Assembly: GCA_947034895.1 (NCBI GenBank)
Contig: OX344762.1
Coordinates: forward strand, 13,583,501 to 13,647,500
Length of the DNA stretch: 64,000 nucleotides
Reading direction: 5' to 3'
Source: Rhytidiadelphus loreus
Taxonomy: Eukaryota > Streptophyta > Bryopsida > Hypnales > Hylocomiaceae
Below are positions 38,223-50,020 of the stretch, piece by piece; the first letter of the stretch is position 1; every line of letters begins with the position of its first letter. Made by a program: the position numbers and the translations under genes. Below the pieces are notes generated by a model. It was not told where the DNA came from. It worked only from the letters and a program-made list of their open reading frames with translations, and did no database searches.

Positions 38223-38404
38223 CAATGCCTTGGGGCTATGTTACTCTCCATGCTACTAGTGACACACAATTGAAGGTTTAATTTTATAGTTAAATATGTT
38301 AAGGTTTGAAAATTATTGTGTAATATTACAAATATTCAACATTTTTGTATGAAAATTACAAATATGCAACCTATATTTAATTTTAGAAAAAAGTATCCAC
38401 ATTT

Positions 38405-38850
38405 TGTGAGCTAATAATGTCCCAAGGACATATTTTTGTCCCAAAACACTCAAAACTACCATTTCTAGTACAACACATTTGATTTATGGCATATTCCAAT
38501 GTAGGACCTTTATACTAGACTTATAGAATTAAAAACATGTGGCAAATTTTTTATAAATTGACTACATAGATTGCAAAATATTTACATTTGAAGTGAATAA
38601 AATAATTTTTTGTACTTGAATACGCTAGATTATAAAATTTTGAATCCTTTCAACTTAAAAATATTGTACTACAAATTTTGGATATAATTTTTTTCTCTTC
38701 ATGACTTGAGTTGAGAATTTAAAGAGTTTTTTTTTCCAAAATACATACTTTATTTCTATTCTTCAAAAAATTGTTAAGTGGAAGTAGGTTATATTGAAGG
38801 AAAAAACTAAATTGTTAATGTAGTTTTTAAGACAAACTTGGAACACACTG
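38405..38850 (+). mobile_element. Decayed family A fragment
   Basis: Family A phrases occur in order: AAACACTCAAAACTACCATT, a TAGATTGCAAAATATTTACATTTGAAG-like stretch, AAAAATTGTTAAGTGGAAGTAGG and AAACTAAATTGTTAATG. The right half is missing, and the left terminus is degraded (TCCCAAGGAC). Confidence 0.6.
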
Positions 38851-39021
38851 AGTGTTTTGCCCCTTACTCCTTAAAGCTATTCAACATGCCTATCTATCAT
38901 TTCACTTCTAGTGACACCAAAGGTCACGATCTCTTAACACTTCACATGCAACATACTTATGACATTAGGTTTCAATCACTAGTCATGGATTCCCCATTCC
39001 CCTATGACTTCCATCACTTAA

Positions 39022-39419
39022 CCCCTTTAGGATGTTAGCAGACCAAACTGGCCTACAAATTTCTATACAATACAGTATGCCTTGCCTTAATTGGGTCCTC
39101 TTCCCAATGTTTTTGCTTCCCATTAAATGTGTAGTGAGCTTTAATGTGTTTTGTTGTATGGTTTGAGGTGGGCAAATGTAAGTGGATGGCTCATTGCTTC
39201 TCTCCTTTTTGTCAACATGTGATTCTTCTCATTAATTGCTGAAATTCAATTCAAGTCTTGGGATGTGAGACAAAAGTGCAAAATTTTGGATAAAATTATT
39301 AATCTATTGATGGAAACTTGTGCACTATCACATTTTCAGATTTTAGACTTTAATGTGAGTCAAACTATATTTTACGATGTAGTATACAAAAGCGTACACT
39401 TGCTAACATCCTAAAGGGA
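39022..39419. mobile_element. TTAA-flanked TIR element H
   Basis: A 398-bp element with intact TTAA on both sides (39018-39021 and 39420-39423). The TIRs are CCCCTTTAGGATGTTAGCA and, from the right, TCCCTTTAGGATGTTAGCA, one mismatch in 19. The TIR differs from that of A and B after the first bases, but the target is the same. It is non-coding. Confidence 0.8.
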
Positions 39420-39831
39420 TTAACTCCTACAAGACACCAGGCATGTCAACATAGAGTAGAACTTCCATTAATGCTCAAGCGCATGGTAGTGGCACTACTC
39501 ACCACCGGTGCTAATTGCCTTTGAATGGTATCCAATTCCCCACTAGACCTAAGCAACCTCACATTGGAACTCATTATTTAAAACTCAACGCCACAACCTA
39601 ATGTAGAGCGGGACACCATCCAACTAATTTCAAAAAGTGCCTATGAGCACTCTATGGTGTCATGAAGGTGGCAGTGAGGCTTCATCACCAATATCACTAC
39701 CTATGGCCATTTTAAATTACTATAGTACTATTCAAGAGTGGAGAGTGAGACCACCCGTCCTCATAGTACTCTTTGCAAGGGTTTGCATACCTCCCCTTGC
39801 TATGGATTACCAAGACATTCACGGCACACTT

Positions 39832-39974
39832 TACTAATAGAAAACAATGTCCTAAGTGACTTGTTCATAATGACTGCAATAGTCATTTTGTAGTCACTAT
39901 TGTCCTAAATGACTACAACAATGACTGCTACCGTCATTGTGGACAAGTCATTCATAGCCTAATTTCTACTAGTG
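39832..39974. mobile_element. CACTA-like hairpin mini-element J
   Basis: A 143-bp element with left end TACTAATAGAAA and right end TTTCTACTAGTG (CACTAGTAGAAA from the right). It is flanked by the 3-bp duplication CTT at 39829-39831 and 39975-39977. A 3-bp TSD and a CACTA terminus are characteristic of CACTA transposons. The two halves pair along most of their length. Confidence 0.75.
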
Positions 39975-39977
39975 CTT

Positions 39978-40942
39978 CTTCTTTGAGAAGGTACCCAATT
40001 CTATGCCTTATCCTTAAGACTAAGCTCTAAAGAACTCTCAATCTTTCCATTGGGATAACTTTAAGCTCTAAGCTTCCAATCTAAAGTGCAAGCCTATTTT
40101 TGTGATTTGTTCTTTTTCCAAATCATTGTGGATTACTTACTTTTTTCAAATGCAAATAGTATTGAGCAAGTTATGTCCCTCCAAAAGTTTAAATTGCCTA
40201 AACGGTGTAGTTCTTTAGGACTCTATCTCTTTGTTTGCCCATAACTTCTAAATCATAACTAGGCTCATTGTGAGCCTTAACATTCTATAATGTTTGTCTC
40301 TTGAGCTTTCCCAAAATATATGGCATGCCCTATTTTGACTAGGGATTCCTCAACGAACCTTGTCTTCCACGTTCCACAACTTGGATTGTGGTCTAGACAC
40401 TTCCAACTTTAATTAGCCATATCTTTTGATTCACAACCTAGATCCTTGCATTCTTTAGACCCATGGACACATGCTCTCACCAAATTTCTAAGAATGTGAG
40501 GCAAATTGCCCTTTTTGTCTCAACCAAAGTGCTACAACACCTTTTTTTTTATGACTCCTCATTTCTATTTACTTGGTTTGTTGCAAGGCTTAGGAAGTCA
40601 CCTCCAAGGTCCCCTAGAGTCTTTACAAGATGTTATTATTTTAAATTATTTAAAGTTTTTGTAATATATTATTTTTGCCTAAACTTAACTATTTTGAGCT
40701 TTGTAAGGCATAACCTTTACTCCTAGGCATCAATGTAAATAAAAGTTATATTCCTAGAAATCTAATATTTTTTCCTCTCTTAAAAAAAGACTAAAAGAAA
40801 ATGCCAAAAACTGAGATCATAAGAACCAAATCAAACCTTCAATTGTCTCCTAAAGGGACACTTGGGACTTTAGAATTTTTTGAACAAGCATCAATTCATC
40901 CAATAAAACGAAATATTAGTGAATTTTTAAATAGTAAATTTA
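39978..40942. other. Intergenic DNA, possibly decayed retroelement
   Basis: The region 38.85-40.7 kb (outside H and J) is pyrimidine-rich on the plus strand and unlike the surrounding AT-rich MITE-laden DNA. It could be a decayed retroelement, but I find no LTR pair, primer site or protease/RT motif. Confidence 0.3.
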
Positions 40943-40946
40943 TAAA

Positions 40947-41873
40947 TTCCTAAAGGACCGTGACTATGTTTTCACCAAAAATGCTCCCAAAATTGCCATT
41001 TCAAGTACAAGTATCAAATTATGGAAAAAAAAACATTTTTGGACACATATATCCATAGGACCTTGCAGTATGCTGACATGAAAACACGTAGAAAAAATTT
41101 CAAAAATTTCCTCCCCATAGATTGCAAGATGTGAGCTTTTGAATTCGCAAAAATCCTTTTTTTAGGCCTTGCAAAAAATTGGGCAATTGCACTTCACAAA
41201 TTCACATTTGTATGAAAAAATGTCCAAAATGGTGGTGCTTCTTTGGATTCATTCTTCAAGTCAAGTTGGCTATGTGCTTGAAAATTTTCAAATCATTTGG
41301 AACTGTACAACATATAGGAAAAATAGTAAACAAAAAGAAGTAGAGAATGATTCGAGATACAAAATTGTTAACAATTTATTTATGGAATTGAAAATTGCCA
41401 ATCCCAATGGTTGCAATGTTGTAATAAACAATCTACATCCTATGGTTTTATTTTTTTCAAAAAACATTGAAAATTGAATAAAATAAAGAATTTCAAAGTT
41501 TATTATAGAGTGGAGAATTCATAACTATCCGCAAACTAAAATTCCTCGTAATTTTTGACTCACTAATCAAAATGGAATGATTCAAAGCTTTCCACATATA
41601 TATAACTCTAGAAAACCAAATTCAAATTTTTGTTTCTAGAAAAAGTGATTTCTTTTGATCTATTTAGACTGCCCATTTATAAAAAGAAGTAACATATTTA
41701 GGCCATAACTTCTGACTCATATTTCCAAATGTCATGAAATTTTGTGCATATAAATGATATTCCTCATCCCCACCTTCTCTCAAAAATTTCAGCCCAAAAT
41801 ATGAAATCTCCAATCACACGTACTTGCCCAAAATTTCTATGTTGCCAAAAAACGCATGATGGTCCTTTAGGGG
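40947..41873 (+). mobile_element. Family A element, copy A2
   Basis: 927 bp. The left end is TTCCTAAAGGACCGTG with decayed TTAA (TAAA); the right end is GATGGTCCTTTAGGGG followed by TTAA 41874-41877. That TTAA is shared with copy A3, so the two stand head to tail. Confidence 0.85.
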
Positions 41874-41877
41874 TTAA

Positions 41878-42800
41878 CCCTTAAAAGACTGTCACTATAT
41901 TTTCACCAAAAACGCTCCAAAACTGCCATTTCTAGTACAAGTACCAAAATTTTGAAAAAAAACTTTTTTGACATATCTAACTGTAGGATCTTGTATTATA
42001 TAGTATCAAAAACATGTGGTAAAAATTTCAGACATTTCCACAGGGGGGATTGCAAGATATAAGCATTCAAATTAACTAAAATCATTTTTTTTACCCTACG
42101 AAAAGCATGTCAGCTGCACTTCACAAGCTCACATTTCTATGAAAAAATTACCTAAATGGTGGTGCTTCTTTGGATTTGTTTTCCTAGACAAGTTGGACAC
42201 ATGCTTGAAAGTTTTCAGATCATTTGGAATAGTACAACATATAGGAAAGAAATAGTAAGTAGGTAGTAGTAGAGAATGATTAAAAATACTAAATTATTTA
42301 CAATTTAAATATGGAATTGAAAATTTCCAATCCCAATGGTCGAAATGTTGTAATAATGTATCTACATCCTACAATTTTATTTTTGTCCAAAAATATTGAA
42401 AATTGGGTAAGATAAAGGATTTCAAAGTTTATTTTAGAGTAGGAAATCCAAAACTGCCGCAAACAAAAAATCCTCATAACTTTTGACTCATTGATCAAAA
42501 TGGAATGATTCAAAGCTTTTTGTGTATATAAAACTCTAGAAAATCAATTCCAAATTTTTGTTTCTAAAAAAAGTGATTTTTTTTTATCTGCCCGAACTGC
42601 CCTGTTGGTGAATAAAGTAACATATTGGGCTATAACTTTTGACTTGTATTTCCAAATGTCATGACATTTGGTGCATATGAAAGATCTTCCTTGCCCCCGC
42701 ATTCTACTAAAATTTCAGCCCTAAATATGAAAATCTCCGCTCATAGGTACCTGCCTAAAATTTCTATACAACCAAAAAACACAGTCCGGTCCTTTAGGAG
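41878..42800 (+). mobile_element. Family A element, copy A3
   Basis: 923 bp, from CCCTTAAAAGACTGTCAC to CGGTCCTTTAGGAG, flanked by TTAA 41874-41877 and 42801-42804. It is collinear with A2 over its whole length (for example GTGGTGCTTCTTTGGATT and AATCCCAATGGT in both). Differences are spread as point changes and short indels. Confidence 0.85.
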
Positions 42801-42804
42801 TTAA

Positions 42805-44149
42805 GATGCTTGCATTGAGATGGAAATTGAAAGAATCTTATAACTTTTCCAATTATGATTAAAATGGCATAAAATAAAGTCATCTTTTTTCTGAACTTGA
42901 TGATTTGAAATTACACTGTAAAAATCATATGTAGAAATTCAAAAGTTTAAAGCCACTAGAGTGTGGTTAAATTTGCAAAAAGCCTAAAATGTATTCCATA
43001 AAACTCTAGCACTTAAAAAAATAGACTCTTTACAAGTCAAGCTCTAATCCAACTCCAATCCTAAAGCCATCACAATAATTACTTTGCAACACTTATATTT
43101 TTCAATTACATTAAATCTCTACAATAGCTAGGGGGTTTATTACTCTTTTAGAAAAGTCACTAGTCTAGGCCTTAGAAAGTTAGGTGAGTTCAAGCATATG
43201 TTGCCATTTATGCTTAGTAACTAAAATTTAAAAATTTCCACAGCTGTGTAACAAAGGTCCAAAATTGAATGATGAAACTCTTTTTTTTGCCATGGAGCTA
43301 GAAATGGGACGAAAAACCTTCAATCATCATTGGACATCATGTGTAGTATAGAGAGTTATGGAGCCCTAGTTTTAATTTACATGAATTCAAAAAAATTCAA
43401 ATTTTATCATCAAGGGCAATTAAAAAATCTTACATATTCATTACAATTAAAATTCCATGAGACCAGATGTGGTCTATTTAAGGCACTTTGAGTTGACATC
43501 TATATTGAATTGGTTACAAAAAAACATTCTAAGAGAAATTCTTTGGTAAGAAGTTTACATCAATTTCTCTTAGTCAGTTCTCTTAGTTGGAAGCCTCGAC
43601 ATGGTTTCACCATTGAATAAATTTTTATTTAACCCGAAAGGAGCAAACAACATTTTTTGGGCAGCTCACTATAAACAAAAGAATTCACCATATTTTTTCA
43701 ATTTTTTTGGATGTGGGGATGAAGAATACCTTGCCACTCCACCAATTTTTTTTACAATTGCATGGGCCTATGAGGAGTTATGGGGGAAAATGCCACTTTT
43801 TATGGATGGAGGGCAATATGGGTATCGGAATTTACACTAAAGCGAAATTTGCATTGCAATGCCCGAAGAAGCTTGCGTAGGGTCTTGGATAGCCTCTCAC
43901 CCCAAGTTTAGACAAGAATAATTCTGAATTTTTTTGGATTTATAAATATATCTTAATGTACAAAGAGGTGGTGGCAAGGAGGTGGTTGTTCTGTGGCTTC
44001 CTTTGACCTACAGATGCAGTTATTCCTAACTGCCATATTTGATAATAAATAATTTTAAGCACCCAAAGAATCCATTGAGTCAATTACAAATTTGTCATTT
44101 GACAAACTACCATCATGTAAGAATTAGATGGCATAATGAAATAATTGTT
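42805..44149. other. AT-rich intergenic DNA, no gene recognised
   Basis: A 79-codon ORF at 43601-43840 is slightly less AT-rich but has no recognisable domain. No element ends could be paired. Confidence 0.35.
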
Positions 44150-44760
44150 TCATTGGCATCCAGAGGAGAGAATTGTGGAGAAGTCATTTTTATAATAAAT
44201 CCATTTTCCATTATGAATCTTCAAAGGTTATGGGATAATTTGAAGATGAGAGTTTGACCGCTCATCGTCAAAACATAGGAATTGTTTTCAAAGTATAATT
44301 TCATACCTCATTTTGTCATAGTAGAATAATTTTTTTCCAAAAAACTTTGAACTAACAAAAGTTGAAAAACTAAGCTAAATTTCATCTTCAAAAATTCATT
44401 TGTGATTTTGATCCTCCAAACAAAATTTATGGACAAAATTTATATAGAATGTTTGAAAATGTCAAAGAAAATGTCCCTTCCAACCCCTTTTTGAAATTTG
44501 TCCATAACTTTTGATTGGAGACTCAAAATCTCAAACGGGATTTTGGAGATGAAATTTAGCTTGATTTACCAACTTTTATTTATTCAAATTTTCTTGAAAA
44601 AATTCTACTATGCCAAAATGAGGTCTGAAATTCTAGTTTGAACACAATTCCTACTTTTCATTTAACTATAAGCAATTAGCTTCTAGTCATTCTAATTTGC
44701 ATATCCCACATGGGTTCTTTTACCTCATACCACTCCACTTGTATAAGGATCTTCTCTACT
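44150..44760 (+). repeat. Family P repeat with internal hairpin, copy P2
   Basis: Collinear with P1 at 25540-26180, including the shared flank GGGATAATTTGAAGATGA, a hairpin at about 44270-44657, and CATATCCCACATGGGTT downstream. The two copies have diverged by many substitutions, yet the hairpin arms still pair. Confidence 0.7.
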
Positions 44761-44964
44761 CTTTTCCATGCACACAAAATAAGTGAATTTAGAAGCTATG
44801 GAAATAGCTACCAAATATTTTGAATTCCTTGAAACTGAATGTTGATTATCCTAAAATTATAGTTCACGGAGCAAGGAACATCTTCAAAATTAAAGAGAAT
44901 GTGATCCATTGTGAGTGATTCAAGATGAGTTAGGCTTCTCCAACTTTGACCTAGACTCCTCTCA

Positions 44965-45147
44965 AGTTGGACATAGTAAAGTAACTCTACCTATGACATG
45001 CAAAACTTAGGACCAACCTAATGCAGGCAAAAAAATTCATGAGCAGGACATGTGTCTTGTGAAATGTACCACTCATGAATTTTTTTACCTTCATTGGGAT
45101 GGTCCCAAGTTTTGCCTATCATAAGCAGAGTTACCTTATGTCCAACT
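44965..45147. mobile_element. Foldback element E3
   Basis: A 183-bp inverted repeat. AGTTGGACATAGTAAAG pairs with the sequence ending ACCTTATGTCCAACT. Inside, GCAGGCAAAAAAATTCATGA pairs with TCATGAATTTTTTTACC. The likely ends proper are A(A/G)GTAACTCT next to TA, resembling the AGGTA ends of D and E. Confidence 0.65.
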
Positions 45148-46840
45148 GCCCTTTCTTTCAGCTTGCACATAGATTGATCAAGCTTGGCAAAGTTTGAGAT
45201 TTTGGGTGATTTTTTCTATATCTTTTTTCTCCTCTAATTTTAATTTAAATTTAGAACTCCACCATTGACATTTTGAAGAAATTACTATATGTACAAGCCA
45301 TAAATTGTTGAAAAAAAGGTTTTGTACAAGACTTTTCTTCAAGCAAGCTCCCTATTGGAATTTTTTGGTACATGTTCCTCAATTTGAAATGTTGTGAATT
45401 TTTTTGAATATGTAACCAACTTTATCACAAAAAGAGATAAAAAAAATTTCAAGCAAAAAAGTGAAATTAACTTGTGCAAAAGTCCCTCAAATTAGAGTTG
45501 CTTAGAATTTGGATGCCCCCTAAGACATTTTTTTCAACTTCAAATGCTATAATCTTGCAATCTATGTGGTCAAAACCTCCTATATTTTAACTAAAAAATA
45601 TTATATTGAAGTAGTCTTCCACTAGATCTTATGGTAAAATGAAAACCTCCCATTTACAAAATGAGGATGAATTTTAAATTATTCATTCAAAAGAATGTAC
45701 CTTCATCCAAAAAAGAGTGACATCTATCCTAAAAATATGTAGCAATTCAAAGATTATATCCATTGGAAATAGAAAAATATATTGCTTGATATTCCTTATA
45801 ACAATTGTATTGCTTTTGAGCAAAATATCACCAAAAAAAACACATGATGATTTGACCTACATTAAAGTGGGTACCCCGAAGACCACCACTTTTGCTACTA
45901 TTCATAGTCAATAGTATTAGACTGGTCCAAATTTCATTTTCTCTTGTTGGCAAGTGAAAAGAAGCTTCAACGCACAAATGACCGCAACATTTGGATACCA
46001 TATGCAAAAGTTATAAAGGGTCAAAGTCTTTTTTGGTAGATGTTCTAATAATTGTTTCATCCACCTAGGTTCATATTGATTTTGGAGATGTACATAGATG
46101 ATGATGGTGATTTTAGTAGTTTTTTTAGGGATCTTAGAGTGCCCCAAGTCCACCTCAAAATTTGCCTCTCCAAATGAACAGCTAACTTTTGATTGGTTTA
46201 TAACTAGAACTTGAAGGGTTTTTTTTATCATTGAAAGTGTTTACAAGAAAACTAAAACAATTTAAAGTGCAAAGTGCTTTGGCAACCTTGATTTACCAAG
46301 GCTGCAATATTTTTTTGTCCTTTTTGCTAACTTTGATTCTTTGAAGCGGTTTATTTTCACTGTCCAATGTCTAAATTTGAATTTCACCAAACACAACAAT
46401 CCAACACTTCAATGTCTTGTACTATCCAGAGTCATGCATCAAAAAATAGAGAGCAAAAGACAACTGTATATGTTTTATCTACCTTCACTACCTGCAAAAT
46501 AAAACTCTTCATAATAACTTTTACCTCATTGTTCATAATTGAATGGTTCAAATGTTTTTGAGTAGGTATCAATCTATACAATTCCAAAAAAATAAATTAA
46601 CATTATTTTAGAATATATTTTTTTGTTGCCTGATTTGACATTGAAATCGGAAAATCCCTTGTAACTTTTGCAATATTTATTGGAATGACATGAAACAAAG
46701 CTTCACATGTAAATGATGATGATGGGTAGCATCCATCCTCCTATTTCCATGCAAAACTTCCAAATTGTGAAGTCAATGAAGGCTGCCGAAATTCTCAAAT
46801 AAGACCAAAGTGGGCTCCTTGGTCCTATAGAGGGGTTAAT
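45148..46840. other. AT-rich intergenic DNA, no gene seen
   Basis: Several ORFs of 64-104 codons exist on both strands, but base composition matches the surrounding repeats and none has a recognisable motif. Confidence 0.4.
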
Positions 46841-47720
46841 TTGGTCCCCTTTTCAAAGATGGCAAAGGGAGCCCAGCCTCCTTGGTAAGTTGAATGGTAA
46901 GGTAAGCCGAGTGCGACGTAACTTACTTACCCTGTCTGGCTCCGTTAAGCTTACTGTAAATTATGAGAGATGTGAAGTTCCGTCAAGTCACGAGACTCCG
47001 CTCATCGGTTTCAGTTCAAGGCTCTTATCGAAGGTCATAATGAAGTTGGGGTCCCAGCAACAAGGAACTTGTGACCTGCTGCTCCAGTCACCAGATACTC
47101 AAGTGCCCGAGTAGTGACTGGCAAGCCATGGCAGAGGCTGCAGAAAGTAAAGAACTCTGAGGGGTGACCCTGCCCAGACCTGCCCAGACCTGCCCAGACT
47201 ACTGCCCCTGCATGCCCTGGCCTGCCCTGGCCTGCCCTGCGCTGCCCAATAACACTAATTCGCATATAGATTTATTAATTATTTCATAGTCGACCCTGCC
47301 AGTAAGTTGCCAGTTCCCAGTTCCCACGCTGGCTGGCTTCCTATCTTATGCTAAGGTAGCTTCCTTATTAGGCTTCGATCGTCATGGTGACGTGGCAGAT
47401 TGGGGGAAGAAGAATTTCCAGTTCACACTGGCTGCACAAGCTATTTGGTTATCTCTATATGGTATAGTGTAACTAATACTACAGTAGTGTGTGCCTTGTG
47501 CCGTTGCCATAACCCAAATAAAAGTAAATTGAAAAAAATTGAATTCATAAAAAATTCGAAATTCAATTTCCTTTCTTCCTTGAGTCGGAATGTCGTGAAT
47601 CAAAGTTTGTGTGCTCTTCCTTGTAGAGAGCTTTTCGACTGTACCAAGAACGTGATCAAAGGACACATGGACAACATGGTTCTAGAGATCTCACCATGGT
47701 TCTAGAGATCTAGATAAACA
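46841..47720. other. Low-copy GC-richer island with C-rich decamer repeats
   Basis: Distinctly less AT-rich than its neighbours. It contains three tandem CTGCCCAGAC units (47170-47199), followed by CTGCCCTGGC repeats to about 47246. ORFs of 74-101 codons cross it on both strands without recognisable domains. The end (47590-47660) shares a TTTGTGTGC...AGAGCTTT...GTACCAAGAACG block with 52460-52513. Confidence 0.4.
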
Positions 47721-48167
47721 AAACAAAACAACAAAACAAAACAAACGGTCTAATTTAAGATATGGATAGATGCAATTTTATTGTTGAAAAAAAAGGGTCT
47801 CTATGGTTGGAAATGTAGGAACTTTGTGGATTCTCATTTGCTTGAACTATCAGCACATACTCTCAATTCTCTCAATTCAAATTGAAAATAAGATAAAGGA
47901 CAAAAAGAGTTAGAAATATAATTTCATTCCATTATAACCTTCAACCTTCAACCTTAGAAAGCCCATTGTTGACCCTTTGGTCAATGCATATGGTAAGCAA
48001 AAGGGAGGGTTGACACATCTCTATCGATTTCAATTGGTGCTCGGAGCAACATTTCTATTTGTGAAGTTTTTGCAACAATACAACCTTGAAAATAGAGAAA
48101 ATAAAATTTTATAGGATATCTTCCATTTTCATTTAAGAGTTATTAGGAAGAATCACCCGATTTTGAA
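47721..48167. other. Intergenic DNA, no gene seen
   Basis: Contains an AAACAAAACAAC-type simple repeat (47716-47745). Nothing else is supported. Confidence 0.35.
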
Positions 48168-48171
48168 TTAA

Positions 48172-50016
48172 TCCCTAAATTTCCATTGTCCTATAGGGAG
48201 ACAAAAATGGATTTTGGGTAGACTTACACTACAGTCTCAATATTTGTCATGGTTTTCTGAATTTTTTTTTGAAGATAGAAAAACACATTTAGCTTTGCGG
48301 GGATATACTTTTTATTTCAATTGGTGCCGGGAGCAAAAGTTATGGCACATTAAGCACAAATTTTTGTTCATCAAGCCAAAAAAAACTTAGAATAAAACTT
48401 GTTAAATTTTTATTTTTCATAAATTGTTTTATTTTTATCTACATAAGAAAACTTGATTAATTTTATTTCGATTAATGAAGTGAACGTTATGGATAATCTT
48501 GTTTGAAAGCATCTTCTTGAAAAAACAACTTGTAAGATTCATCTTTTAATTCAAATTTGACAATTTTCCAAAAAAAGAATTTCATAAGGTTAAGATTTCT
48601 CTTAACCCCTAAAGGACCAAGGCCTTTTTCTGCCAAAAAACACTCAAAACCGCCATACCTATAGCAAGGAGTAAAAAAATTGAATTTTTTTTCCATATCT
48701 AACCGTAGGATCTTACACCTAACTAGTATGAGAGTGTGTGGAAAAATTTTCAGAATTTTTGACCGCTCAGATTGCAAGATATCTGCGTTTAAATTGGAAA
48801 AAATAAAATTTTCAGCACATTGCGGGACTAGATTTTTTGACTTTATACATTTTTAACTTAAAATTTTTGCACTACAGAGTTTTGAGCTTAAAATATTTAT
48901 AGTGGAGAATTGAGTTGAGAGTCTTAGTAAGAAAAAAAAATTCAAAAAAAATTAATTATCATTCTTAAAAAAATTGTTAAGTAGATGTAGGTATGAGATA
49001 GAAGGAAAATCTTAAATATTCATATATTTTAGATGGAATTAAAATGCATTAATCCCAATGGTGAGATTGTTCTAACAAGTAAATCAGACCATGCATTAAA
49101 GAAAAATTTGAAAAATTTGAAAAATTGCATTCAGAAATGAATCCTACAAGTTATTTTTTTCAAGAAGATGCTCTAATTGCCCAAAAAACAAGAATGTCCA
49201 TAACTTTCTCATAACATATCCAAATGAAATGAATCAAAGCTTTCCATATAGAAAAAAATATAATCTATGAGGAAAAATAATATTATAAAGAAAATTCAAA
49301 TTTTTGTCCATTTTTTTGGGCTGCCCGAGCTGCCTGCTGTCCCCTCGTTTGAGCATATTTGGTCATAACTATTGTTCCCAGGCACCGATTTTGAAAAAAA
49401 TTATATTTCCACGAAGCTAATCAACTTTTCTACCTCCAAAAAAAATTTCAAAAAATTAGGAGAAAATTTCAGCTGGTAGGTACCTGCCCGAAAACGCATT
49501 TGTCCCCCAAAGGGACAATGGTCCTTTAGGGGTTAAGAACAATCTCACCATTGACATTAGTGTGTTTCAATTTCATCTTAAAGTTATTAGTGGTTTAGTT
49601 TTTTGTTCAAACTTGAACCCATTTCTACTTCATAATTTTTAATGAGTTAAAATTAAGTGTTTTCCTTTTGAATTTTTTTCCCTAGATTCTCAACTCAATT
49701 CTTCAACAAAAAAAATATAAATTCAACATTAATAATGCAAAAATTTTAAGGTAAAAAAATTTAAAGTCAGAGAATGTAGTTGAGCAAGGTGTCCCAAAGA
49801 AGTTTTCTTTACTTTAAATGCAAATATTTTGCAATCTATCTGGTTAAAGTTTTTGAAATTTCTTCAACTCATTATTACCTTATTCAAACCACTTTAGTCC
49901 AAGATCCTATGGTTACATACGCAAAAAAAAAAAAAATTTTAAGTTTTTTGCTCTTTGCAATAGAAATGGCAATTTTGAGTGTTTTTTGATGGATGAAGGC
50001 CTTGGAACTTTAGAGG
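48172..50016 (-). mobile_element. Family A element A5, split by A4
   Basis: An inverted family A copy flanked by TTAA at 48168-48171 and 50017-50020. The left end is TCCCTAAATTTCCATTGTC and the right end CCTTGGAACTTTAGAGG. Subtracting A4 and one TTAA leaves 914 bp. The interior read on the minus strand matches the other A copies, including GGTGAGATTGTTC at the A4 junction. Confidence 0.8.
48606..49532 (+). mobile_element. Family A element A4, nested in A5
   Basis: A 927-bp copy flanked by TTAA (48602-48605 and 49533-49536). It has perfect 14-bp TIRs, CCCCTAAAGGACCA, with their complement on the right. It is one of the best-preserved members and shows the same interior markers as A1-A3. Rejoining the flanks with a single TTAA restores the A5 sequence. 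Confidence 0.9.
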
Positions 50017-50020
50017 TTAA

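Noticed and set aside
38850..40700. LTR retrotransposon
   Set aside because: Composition hinted at a retroelement, but no LTR pair, primer-binding site, polypurine tract or protein motif was found.
43601..43840. 79-codon ORF as a gene or transposase fragment
   Set aside because: Low-complexity AT-rich composition and no recognisable motif; no matching copy elsewhere in the window supports coding.
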